Source: Opitutaceae bacterium
GTDB taxonomy: Bacteria > Verrucomicrobiota > Verrucomicrobiia > Opitutales > Opitutaceae
Direction of reading: 5' to 3'
Assembly (NCBI GenBank): GCA_030648295.1
Contig: JAUSID010000097.1
Coordinates: forward strand, 1 to 64,000
DNA: 64,000 bases
Part shown: positions 7,528 through 16,600 of the stretch, piece after piece
Layout: the number at the start of each line of letters is the position of its first letter
Position numbering within the stretch: position 1 is the first letter of the stretch
The notes under the pieces: model-generated
Seen by the model: the letters and a program-made list of their open reading frames with translations, nothing else
The model's database searches: none
What the model was told of the DNA's origin: nothing
Translations under genes and position numbers: made by a program

Positions 7528-10199
7528 TATCTTACCTCGTACACTTCGGCGAGGACCACGCCTGAGGCGCCGGTCTCGCCGCTGATTTGAACGGTATATG
7601 CACCCGGCGGCAGCGTCGCGAGCAGCGCGCTGTCGGCCGAGGCGGGGTCCAGTGCGAACGCCCCGACCTGTGCGAACACGCCGGCGAGGCCAGGATCACC
7701 GCCCCACCCGGCATTTGTCGCCACCACACTGCCGTCACTGGCCCGAAGGCTGAGTTGGGGTTTCGCCAACGCGCCGGACACGCCGAATTGTTCCAGCCCG
7801 CGACCAATGCCGCGAATGAGCACCTTCGCGGTCGTCGGGCCGGAAACGACGAATCCGACAATCAGCATCCCCGAACCCGAGCCGACCAGCGTCCTGGCCG
7901 AAACATTCATGAGCCGCGGCATGGTCGCCGTGTAACTGCCGGACGGGGTCAGGTCGTACACCTCGGCGAGAGCAATACCGGAGGAGCCACCCCCGGTGAC
8001 TTGGACCGAAATTGCGCCGGAACCATACGTCGCCGTCAACGCGGCATCAGCGCTGGTGGAATTGGGGAGCAGAAACGCCCCCACCGCAGATCCGGCCGCT
8101 GATACCTGAACGGCATTCTGGCCCCAGTTGTCGTTTTGTCCGACGACCGTCCCGTCTCGATACACGGTCAAAAGCGGATCAGCCAGCACTCCGTCCACTC
8201 CGAATGCCTGAAGCGCGGGTCCGGTGGCGCGAATCAGTACCGGCATGGAACCGGAGGTTCCGGCCCCGCCGATGACAAAACCCACGATGAGCGTCTCGCT
8301 GCCGGTTCCGGCCAATGACCGGACCGACAGGTTTACCAGGCGGGAATCCGGCGTGGCGGCGGCGAACCCATCCGATGTATGGAAAACACCCTGGCTTGTA
8401 TTAAAGTAGGAGCCGCTCGGTGTACTCTCCAGCTTGACTGCCCGTACCATATAGGTCGCACCCGGCAGCGCGGCGGTATCGGTGAACGAGGTCCTCCCGA
8501 TCGGCGAACCCGTGAGTCGGGTGAACGGTCCGCTCACGGAGGCAGCACGACTGACATGATAACCCACCACCGACGCGTCGGGCGATGCGACCCAACTCAA
8601 GGTCACCTGGCCGGCGGCCGATCCGCCGCTCAATGACGACGCCGGAGCAACGGGGTACAGCCGCAGCGTCGGATCGCCCATCAATGCGACGTGGATCATA
8701 TTGGCTGATTCGTTGACCTGGGTTTCGTACAGGCCCGGATTGCGATTGTTTTGGGTGAGCCGGGCGCAGTAACCGATGGTTTCACCGAGCCCCATGGGAT
8801 GCAGAAACCAGTGCGGCACTCCAGTGTAGACCGCGGCCAGGCCATAGGTGGGCGTCGCGAGAACAGAGCGAACGATATTGTCCTGCTGGTCCCAATCGCC
8901 GCACCAGCTTCCGAAAAGCATGACAAAGACGGCGCGGACATCGTTACTGACCATGTCCGTGGTCGTGGCGTCATTGTAGGGAGGCCGATCGCCGAGGCCG
9001 GAGACGGTGGCATTGGATCCCGCTCCGCAACCCAGAGCAAAGAGGTAATCGTTGGTTTTCAACGTCGGGATCCAGTAACCGCGGGCGTCATTGTATAAGA
9101 CATTGAGGTTGGTAAGACTGGTCGCACCGAAGCCAACGAGTGGAGCGAAACTCCGAAAGCCCGCGGCGGCCGGAGCCCTGCCCTCCTTGTCGCCGATGTA
9201 GTCGCCGATGAGGGCGCGTCGTTGGACGGTCACTAATGCGTGGCGAAAGTTGTGATCTTTGTTGAGGTATTGACGCAGCAGCACGTCCTCGGTGGGAAAG
9301 GAAGGCTGGCTTTGATATTGGAGGTAGCCCGGCATGTTGGCCAGGTCGACGCGGCCAACATTCAGCTGCACCACCCCCGGGACGGTGGATTGGTCGAACT
9401 TGCCGTCGCCGGAAACGTTCGAGAGTCGGGCGCCGTCCGCCGGATCGGAGTTCCCGGCCTGCTTCCAATTGACGGTGCTGTCCGTCCATTGGCCGTCCAG
9501 ATCGCCATAATATACATCCGCCGGCCACGCGCCGAGATGCTCGGGATGCCCATCGGGATTCAACAAGCCGGAGTATGGCACCGGCACGTGCCCGAAAAGA
9601 AAAACGGTGTTCACGTTCGCAGGATCGGCGCTGTAGTCCGCGCGAATGAGGTTCTTCACGCTCACCACGGAGTCGTTGCGTCCCACGTCATGGCGAATCA
9701 CACCCCAGCCATCGCCAATCAGGTCTGCCTCCAGTCGCCGCAGTTCGCTCGCCAGACTTGCGACATAAGTCTTGTCCACGACGAGGATCACCGTTCCGCG
9801 GCTGTCCACCAGCGGCACATTGATCCCAGCTTGGACGTAGCCATAACCTTTGTAGCCCGGCGCGTTCTTGACGACTTGATATTCGTAGATGGTGCCCGCC
9901 ACAACATTGGTATCCGCAAAGCTCGTGCTGCTTCCCGGCAACGTGGTAATGGGGCTGCCCCAGTTCGTCGCGGTGGGCGGCTTGCGATAAACCGCATAAC
10001 TTGCCGGCGTGCCGTTCGTGTCTTGTTTCCAAACCAGGGCAATCTGCGCGGGTGAAACCTGCCCGGCCGCGGTGATCTCCACGGCATAATTCCACGTGGA
10101 ATCGACTGCCCGGAGCACGCCCATCGCGAAAAAGCAGGCTGCGCCGGCCGCAATCAGATGTTTCGTCAAACGCACAGGGTGAGGTGGGACCAGAGACAT
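7527..10199 (-). CDS. Secreted C25-peptidase-like protein with FN3 and C-terminal repeats
   Basis: About 890 residues, starting MSLVPPHPVRLTKH with a signal peptide (LIAAGAACFFAMGVLRA). An FN3-like domain (about 35-115) precedes a region resembling gingipain-type C25 peptidases: VFLFGHVPVPYSG (possible catalytic His about 204), YLFALGCGAGS (possible Cys about 391), FGSWCGDWDQQDN, and ALMGDPTLRLYPV closing the domain. A second FN3 domain and two copies of a roughly 125-residue module follow (NLSVRSLAGTGSETLIVGFV..., NVSARTLVGSGSGMLIVGFV...), each ending in EVYD or EVYE. The same module pair ends the proteins at 10291 and 18452. The peptidase assignment rests on motif placement only. The 5' end overlaps the 10198 region, so transcription toward 13 kb diverges from here. 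Confidence 0.75.
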   Translation of the reverse strand: MSLVPPHPVRLTKHLIAAGAACFFAMGVLRAVDSTWNYAVEITAAGQVSPAQIALVWKQDTNGTPASYAVYRKPPTATNWGSPITTLPGSSTSFADTNVVAGTIYEYQVVKNAPGYKGYGYVQAGINVPLVDSRGTVILVVDKTYVASLASELRRLEADLIGDGWGVIRHDVGRNDSVVSVKNLIRADYSADPANVNTVFLFGHVPVPYSGLLNPDGHPEHLGAWPADVYYGDLDGQWTDSTVNWKQAGNSDPADGARLSNVSGDGKFDQSTVPGVVQLNVGRVDLANMPGYLQYQSQPSFPTEDVLLRQYLNKDHNFRHALVTVQRRALIGDYIGDKEGRAPAAAGFRSFAPLVGFGATSLTNLNVLYNDARGYWIPTLKTNDYLFALGCGAGSNATVSGLGDRPPYNDATTTDMVSNDVRAVFVMLFGSWCGDWDQQDNIVRSVLATPTYGLAAVYTGVPHWFLHPMGLGETIGYCARLTQNNRNPGLYETQVNESANMIHVALMGDPTLRLYPVAPASSLSGGSAAGQVTLSWVASPDASVVGYHVSRAASVSGPFTRLTGSPIGRTSFTDTAALPGATYMVRAVKLESTPSGSYFNTSQGVFHTSDGFAAATPDSRLVNLSVRSLAGTGSETLIVGFVIGGAGTSGSMPVLIRATGPALQAFGVDGVLADPLLTVYRDGTVVGQNDNWGQNAVQVSAAGSAVGAFLLPNSTSADAALTATYGSGAISVQVTGGGSSGIALAEVYDLTPSGSYTATMPRLMNVSARTLVGSGSGMLIVGFVVSGPTTAKVLIRGIGRGLEQFGVSGALAKPQLSLRASDGSVVATNAGWGGDPGLAGVFAQVGAFALDPASADSALLATLPPGAYTVQISGETGASGVVLAEVYEVR

Positions 10200-10257
10200 G
10201 CCTTCCGGACCCAACCCCACCCGTGAGGACTCGGTAGGTCTTCACCTCCCCACGTTG

Positions 10258-10273
10258 ACCGGTGATCACCGGT
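10258..10273. promoter_or_regulatory. 16-bp perfect palindrome
   Basis: ACCGGTGATCACCGGT is a perfect dyad between the divergent start regions of the C25-like gene and the NRPS-scarred oxidoreductase gene. It could be a regulator operator or a restriction/REP-type palindrome. No promoter motif next to it is convincing. Confidence 0.35.
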
Positions 10274-10290
10274 CGGAGTCGTTGCGCCTC

Positions 10291-13200
10291 ATGGTCGAGC
10301 CCGACTCAATCTATCCGCTCACTCCTCTCCAGCACGGCATGCTGTTCCACAGCCTGGCCGCGCCGCGCTCGGGCGTGGACATCGAGCAAATGCTCTGGGA
10401 TTTACCCCAGCGGCAACTCGCCGCGCTCAAGCGCGTCGAGCCCCTCGTCGCTTTGACCCTGCTTTTCCCTTTCTTTGCCTCCCGTGCCGCGATCTGGCTT
10501 AGCCTGCTCTCCTCCTGCTTCGTCCTGCCTTTCGCCCTTGCCCAGCCTTACGGGATCACTTCGCGGCCGTCGATCGGCCCTTATCTGAACAACCTCCTGC
10601 CGTCGGGTGCGCCTGTGGCGGCGGGGGCGTGGCAGACCGTGAAGGCCTTTCCGAACCTGACGTTTGCCACTCCGACTTTTTTGGTCGCGGAGCCCAACAG
10701 CAACCGTCTCCTCGTTGGCGGCGACCAAGGGTTGATTTGGGTCTTCGACAACAATCCCAGCGCATCGACCAAGAACGTCTACCTCGATCTCCGTGCGCAC
10801 TGCCAGGGTTACAATGGCTCGGGCCTGCTCGGCCTCGCCTTCCATCCGGAATACGGGAAGGCCGGCTCGCCGAATCGCGGCTTCCTTTACGTCTCCTACC
10901 AATACACGCCTGGACCAGTAAAAGGTTCGCCCGACGCGCCTCCGGATCATAGCACCACGCCTTCCTACAACCGCATCTCACGCTTCTGGGTGCAGGATGG
11001 TTACACCAACGCCGATCTCTCCTCGGAGTTCGTTCTAATCAACCAATTCGATCGCCACCTGTGGCACGGCGGCGGCGCCATGTTCTTCGGGTTGGACGGT
11101 TTCCTCTACGTGACTGTCGGCGACGAGGGCGGGCAGGCCGACGATTATGACCAAAGTCAGCGCATCGATCTCGCGCTCTTCGGCGGCGTTTTGCGGATCG
11201 ACGTGGACAACAATCCGAGCCGCAGCCACCCCATTCGCCGGCAACCGCGCAGCGCCACCACCCCGCCCGCCGGCTGGCCCGCGACCTACAGCGCCGGTTA
11301 TTCGATCCCCAACGACAATCCCTTCCTCGATCCCAGCGGCGGCATCCTCGAGGAGTTTTGGTGCATCGGACTGCGCAGCCCGCACCGCATGACGCAGGAT
11401 CCCACGACCGGCCAGGTCTGGGTCGGGGATGTCGGCAACGGAGGGTGGGAGGAGATTGATCTCATTCAGAAGGGCGCCAACTACCAGTGGCCTTGGCGGG
11501 AGGGCGACCATCCCGGTTTTAAGCCCCAACCGTTCTCGATCACCGGCGTGAGCACGGCGCCGTTCTACAATTATTCGCACGACAAGGGTAACAACTGCGT
11601 CATCGGCGGCTACGTTTATCGCGGCTCGCAATTCGCCGCGCAGCTCACGGGCCGCTACATTTTCGGCGACAACATCTCCAATCGCATCTGGTTCCTGGAT
11701 CCCTACGGTCCGCCCACTCAGATCTTCACCGAACTCACCACGCTTCCGCCCGGCGTCGAATACATCGGGGGCCTGTCTTCGTTCGGCCTCGATCGCAACA
11801 GCGAGCTGTATATGTGCACGACGGGCGAGACCGCCTCCATTTACAAGCTGCAGTATTCCGGCCTGCCCACGCCTCCGCTGCCTCCGCTGCTTTCGCAGAC
11901 CGGTGCGTTCTCCGATGTGAAGACCCTCGCGCCGGCGACGGGCGTCATTCCCTACACCGTCAACGTCCCGTTCTGGTCCGACGGCGCCGCGAAAAGCCGC
12001 TGGCTGGCGGTGCCGACCGGCACGGCGATCCGTTTTTCCCCGACCGGCGAGTGGACCTTTCCGTCGGGCACGGTCTTCATTAAACATTTCGAGTTGCCCG
12101 TCGACGACCGCAATCCGGCGATCCGGCGGAGGCTCGAGACGCGGCTCATCGTGCGTGACTCCGGCAATGGCATTTACGCCGCGACCTACAAATGGCGCGC
12201 GGACAACAGCGACGCGGACCTGCTCCCCGGCGCCCTGAGCGAGAACCTCACGATCGCCACCGCGGGCGGCACACGGACGCAGACGTGGGATTACCCTTCT
12301 CCTCATGAGTGCATGCTCTGCCACAACCCGAATGCGAATTCCATCATCGGGGTGAGAACGCGGCAGCTCAATGGCACCCTCACCTATCCGGCGACCGGCG
12401 TGAGCGACAACCAACTCCGCACGCTCAGCCACATTGGCCTGTTCGATCCGGCGGTCAGCGAGAGCGGCATGGCCAATTACGCGCGCCTGGCCCCATTGAC
12501 GGATACTTCCGCATCCGTCGTCACGCGGGTCCGCTCCTACCTCGACGCCAATTGCGCGCAATGCCACCGCCCGAACGGCGGCCAGACTTTCTGGGATGCG
12601 CGTTTCGACACGCCGCTCGAAGCGCAGGGCATCGTCGACGGAAAGGTCGAGAACAACCACGGCATCGTCGACGCGCGGGTCGTGGCTCCGGGCAGCCTTT
12701 CCCGTTCGCTGCTTTACCTGAGGATGAATTCCACGGATTCCCATCGGATGCCCCCGCTCGGACGCAACCTCATCGATGCGGAGGCCGTCGCGCTGATCGC
12801 CAGCTATATTTCAACCGTGAGCGCACTTCCGGTGCTCCAGATTCCCGGACACCTCACGAATATTTCCGGCCGCGCCGTCGCAGGCACCGGCAACCAGACG
12901 CTCATCGCCGGATTCGTCGTCGGCGGTTCCGGCACGAAAACCATCCTCGTCCGCGGGATCGGCCCCGCGCTGATCGGGTTCGGGTTGGGCGATGCGCTGA
13001 GTGACACCGTCCTCAAGGTGGTCAACGCCCAGGGTTCAATCCTCCTCCAGAATGACAATTGGGGCGACGGCGGAGATGGTCAGCCGATCTCGTCGACAGC
13101 CGCCAACCTCGCGGCATTTTCGCTGGCCGCGGGCAGCCGGGACGCCGCCGCACTCGTCACGCTTGCGCCTGGAGCCTACACCGCCCAAGTCACCGGCGTT

Positions 13201-13659
13201 GGCGGCGCCAGCGGCGTGGCGCTCGCGGAGGTTTACGATGCGAATCCGTCCTCGACCGCGGCAATCCTGACGAATTTTTCGCTCCGCACGCAGGTCGGAA
13301 CCGCCGCGAACATCCTCATCGCTGGCTTTGTCGTCGGCGGGGAGCTTCCGGTGAAGGTGCTCATCCGCGGCATCGGGCCGTCGCTCGCGCAGTTCGGCGT
13401 CGGTGGAGTGCTCGTGGATCCCCAGCTCAACATCTTCAATTCAGTGGGAACCGCGATCGCCTCGAACGACAATTGGAGCGATGTCGACGCCGCGAACCTC
13501 GCCGAGACCGCACGGGCCGTGGGGGCGTTCGCGCTGACGGTGGGAAGCCGCGACGCCACGCTGCTCCTCACGCTGGCGCCCGGCGCCTACACCGCGCATC
13601 TCATGGGCGTGGCCAACGCCACCGGCGTCGGAATGATCGAACTCTACACGGTGCCCTGA
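10291..13659 (+). CDS. Secreted sorbosone-dehydrogenase-like / cytochrome c protein with NRPS scar
   Basis: About 1122 residues from this ATG. Residues 1-40 (IYPLTPLQHGMLFHSL, then SGVDIEQMLWDL) are the first lines of an NRPS condensation domain and end abruptly. A signal-like hydrophobic segment (TLLFPFF...LSLLSSCFVLPFALA) follows, so the original secreted protein probably began there, for example at the TTG at 10453. Next come a beta-propeller of the glucose/sorbosone dehydrogenase type (HGGGAMFFGLDGFLYVTVGDEGG), a cytochrome-like region with two haem c motifs (CMLCH about 674, CAQCH about 755), and two copies of the EVYD-ending repeat module. The role is probably periplasmic or extracellular oxidation of a sugar-type substrate. 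The stop is 3 bases before the NRPS gene. The start is uncertain; an in-frame ATG also exists at 10198. Confidence 0.8.
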   Translation: MVEPDSIYPLTPLQHGMLFHSLAAPRSGVDIEQMLWDLPQRQLAALKRVEPLVALTLLFPFFASRAAIWLSLLSSCFVLPFALAQPYGITSRPSIGPYLNNLLPSGAPVAAGAWQTVKAFPNLTFATPTFLVAEPNSNRLLVGGDQGLIWVFDNNPSASTKNVYLDLRAHCQGYNGSGLLGLAFHPEYGKAGSPNRGFLYVSYQYTPGPVKGSPDAPPDHSTTPSYNRISRFWVQDGYTNADLSSEFVLINQFDRHLWHGGGAMFFGLDGFLYVTVGDEGGQADDYDQSQRIDLALFGGVLRIDVDNNPSRSHPIRRQPRSATTPPAGWPATYSAGYSIPNDNPFLDPSGGILEEFWCIGLRSPHRMTQDPTTGQVWVGDVGNGGWEEIDLIQKGANYQWPWREGDHPGFKPQPFSITGVSTAPFYNYSHDKGNNCVIGGYVYRGSQFAAQLTGRYIFGDNISNRIWFLDPYGPPTQIFTELTTLPPGVEYIGGLSSFGLDRNSELYMCTTGETASIYKLQYSGLPTPPLPPLLSQTGAFSDVKTLAPATGVIPYTVNVPFWSDGAAKSRWLAVPTGTAIRFSPTGEWTFPSGTVFIKHFELPVDDRNPAIRRRLETRLIVRDSGNGIYAATYKWRADNSDADLLPGALSENLTIATAGGTRTQTWDYPSPHECMLCHNPNANSIIGVRTRQLNGTLTYPATGVSDNQLRTLSHIGLFDPAVSESGMANYARLAPLTDTSASVVTRVRSYLDANCAQCHRPNGGQTFWDARFDTPLEAQGIVDGKVENNHGIVDARVVAPGSLSRSLLYLRMNSTDSHRMPPLGRNLIDAEAVALIASYISTVSALPVLQIPGHLTNISGRAVAGTGNQTLIAGFVVGGSGTKTILVRGIGPALIGFGLGDALSDTVLKVVNAQGSILLQNDNWGDGGDGQPISSTAANLAAFSLAAGSRDAAALVTLAPGAYTAQVTGVGGASGVALAEVYDANPSSTAAILTNFSLRTQVGTAANILIAGFVVGGELPVKVLIRGIGPSLAQFGVGGVLVDPQLNIFNSVGTAIASNDNWSDVDAANLAETARAVGAFALTVGSRDATLLLTLAPGAYTAHLMGVANATGVGMIELYTVP

Positions 13660-13662
13660 GCG

Positions 13663-16600
13663 ATGAAGCCGCCGGCAAACGAACTGCTCGAGCGCCGGTC
13701 GAACCTCTCGGAGGGCAAACGGGACTTGCTGGAAAAAAGGCTGCATGGTCAGACGAGGCCGGGGGCGGGAGGGCTCCTGATCGCTCCGCGCGAGAAAAAC
13801 AATCGCGCGCCGCTTTCCTCCGCGCAGCAGCGCATGTGGTTTTTCAGCGAACTGCAACCCGGCAGCGCGGTATATAACATTCCCTTCGCGCTGCGGTTGA
13901 AGGGAGAGTTGAATATTCCGGCTCTGCGCGCGGCGCTGGACGCCATCGTCCTCCGCCACGAAATCCTGCGCATCCATTTTGTCGCGGAAAGCGGGTCGCC
14001 GGTTCAGATCGTCACCGCAGCCGGGCCCGTGGCATTGCCCCAGACCGATCTGAGCGGTGAACCGGCAGTCCAACGCGAAGAGATCCTGCAGCGACTGCTC
14101 GCCGAGGAATCCCGCCGGCCTTTTGATCTCGGTCGCGACTTGATCGTGCGGGCAACGCTGGTCCGCCTGGAAGAGGATGAGCATGTCCTCACGCTGGTCA
14201 TCCACCACATCGCATCGGACCTTTGGGCGTGGGGCATTTTGCTGAGCGAGTTCGGCGCACTTTACGCCGGCTTCGCCGCCGGGAAGCCGGCCGCCTTGCC
14301 GGCGCTGGCAATCCAATACGCGGACTATGCGGCGTGGGAGCGGAGCTGGCTCGGCAGCCCGGCCATCGCCAGGCAGCTCGCGTACTGGAAACAAAAGCTC
14401 GCCGGCGCCTCGACCCTGCTCGACCTGCCGACCGATCATCCGCGGCCCGCGGCCATGAGCTTTCGCGGCGCACTTGCCCGGCATTCGCTGCCGCCCGCGG
14501 TGGTGGAAGCGCTGAAGCAATTGAGCCGGCGCGAAGACGCCACCTTGTTCATGACCTTGCTGGCGGCTTTCAAGGTGCTGCTCTTTCGCCTCACGCAGCA
14601 ACCTGATGTCATCGTGGGCGTGCCAACCGCCGGACGCACCCAACCGCAAACCGAAGGGCTGATCGGATTGTTCGTGAACACCCTGGCGGTGCGGAACGAT
14701 TTGTCCGGTGACCCGGCCTTTCACGTTCTCCTGCAGGACGTCAAAACGGCCACCGTCGAAGCGCTCTCCCACCAGGATCTGCCGTTCGACAAACTGATCG
14801 AGGAGCTGAGACCCGCGCGCACGCCCGGATATTTGCCGCTGGTCCAAGTAATGTTCACGTTGCAGGCTGCGGTGAACCACGGCGTCCACCTGCCCGGTTT
14901 GAGCGTGACGCCGATCGAAATCGATCCGGGCACGGCGAGATTCGACCTCACGCTCGTGGCCGAACAGAAAACCGACGGCCTCGATCTCGTGCTGGAATAC
15001 AGCACCGACTTGTTCGAGGCGGCCACGGTCCGGCGCATGCTCGGGCAATTCCAAACGTTGCTGGAAGGCATCGTCGCCGATTCGCGACAGCGCATCTCCC
15101 AACTACCGATCCTCACAGCCGCGGAGCGCCACCAACAACTGGTGGAATGGAACCGCACGCACGTGGATTTTCCGCGCGATTCCGGCTTGCACCAATTGTT
15201 CGAGGCCCAGGCGGTATTGCACCCGCAGCGGGAAGCGCTCGTGGCCGGTTCGCGCCGTCTCACCTATCGCGAACTGAACGAACGCGCCGACCAACTCGCC
15301 TGTCATCTCCGCAAGCTGGGCGTGGAACGCGAGACACGCGTCGCGGTTTTTCTCACGCGCGATGCCGAGATGGTGATCACCCTGCTGGCAATCCTCAAAG
15401 CCGGCGGCGCTTACGTCGCCCTGGATCCGGCCTATCCGCTGGAACGCCTGGCGTTCATCCTGCAGGATTCGTGCGCCGCCATCGTCGCCACGCAGCGCAG
15501 CCTGGTGCCAGCGCTTCCGCCCAGTTCGGGCAAGATTGTCGTGGTCGATGAACTGCCGGCGTCGAGCCGCGACGTTGACTCGATGTCGTGGGTCCCGACC
15601 GCCGCGCACGATCACGATCTCGCTTATGTCATTTACACGTCTGGATCCACGGGACGACCCAAGGGCGTCGCGATCGAACATCGCAACGCGGTCGCGTTCG
15701 TGCGCTGGGCCGAGACTGCGTTCAGTGCCCGCGAACTCGCGGGCGTGCTGGCCGGCACCTCGATCTGTTTCGATCTGTCGGTCTTCGAAATTTTTGTGCC
15801 GCTCAGCGTCGGCGGTAAAATCATCCTCGCCGAAAATCCGCTCGCGCTGCCCGGTCTTCCGGCGGGCAACGAAGTCCGGCTGATCAACACGGTGCCGTCC
15901 GTGATGAGGGAAGTGCTGCGACTCGGCCTTCCCACGTCCGTCGAGACCGTGAATCTCGCCGGCGAGCCACTGCCGGCGGATCTCGTGGATCAACTTTACG
16001 CGCTCACCCACATCAAGGTCGTCTACGATTTGTATGGGCCCACCGAGACCACGACGTATTCCACGTTCACGCGCCGCGAACGCCGTGCCCGTCCGAGCAT
16101 CGGACGTCCGATCGCGAATACCGAGCTTTACGTGTTGGATCGTCATTTGGAACCGGTCCCCATCGGCGTGACGGGGGAATTATTTATCGGCGGCCGCGGC
16201 GTCGCGCGCGGCTATCTCGATCGGCCCGCGCTCACCGCCGAGCGATTCATCGCCCACCCGTTTTCGGCACAGCCCGACGCCCGCCTCTATCGCACGGGTG
16301 ATCTCTGCCGCTACCGGCCGGACGGGAATGTGGACTACCTCGGTCGCAGCGACGACCAGATCAAGATTCGCGGCTTTCGCATCGAGCCGGCCGAAATCGA
16401 ATCGGCCTTGCGCGCCCACCTGGGGATCGTGGACGCGGTCGTCGTGGTGTCCGAACGCGGCACGGGCGAGCGACGACTCCTCGCCTACGTCGTGTCCAAA
16501 CCCGTGGTGGAGCGCGAATGCGACGTGGATTTCCGAGCGTTTTTGCGACGGACGCTGCCCGAGCCGATGATTCCGTCGGCCTTTATTCCGGTCGACGCGA

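Noticed and set aside
13441-15102. 553-residue minus-strand frame opposite the alanine NRPS
   Set aside because: No motif content; the plus strand shows the full set of NRPS core motifs.
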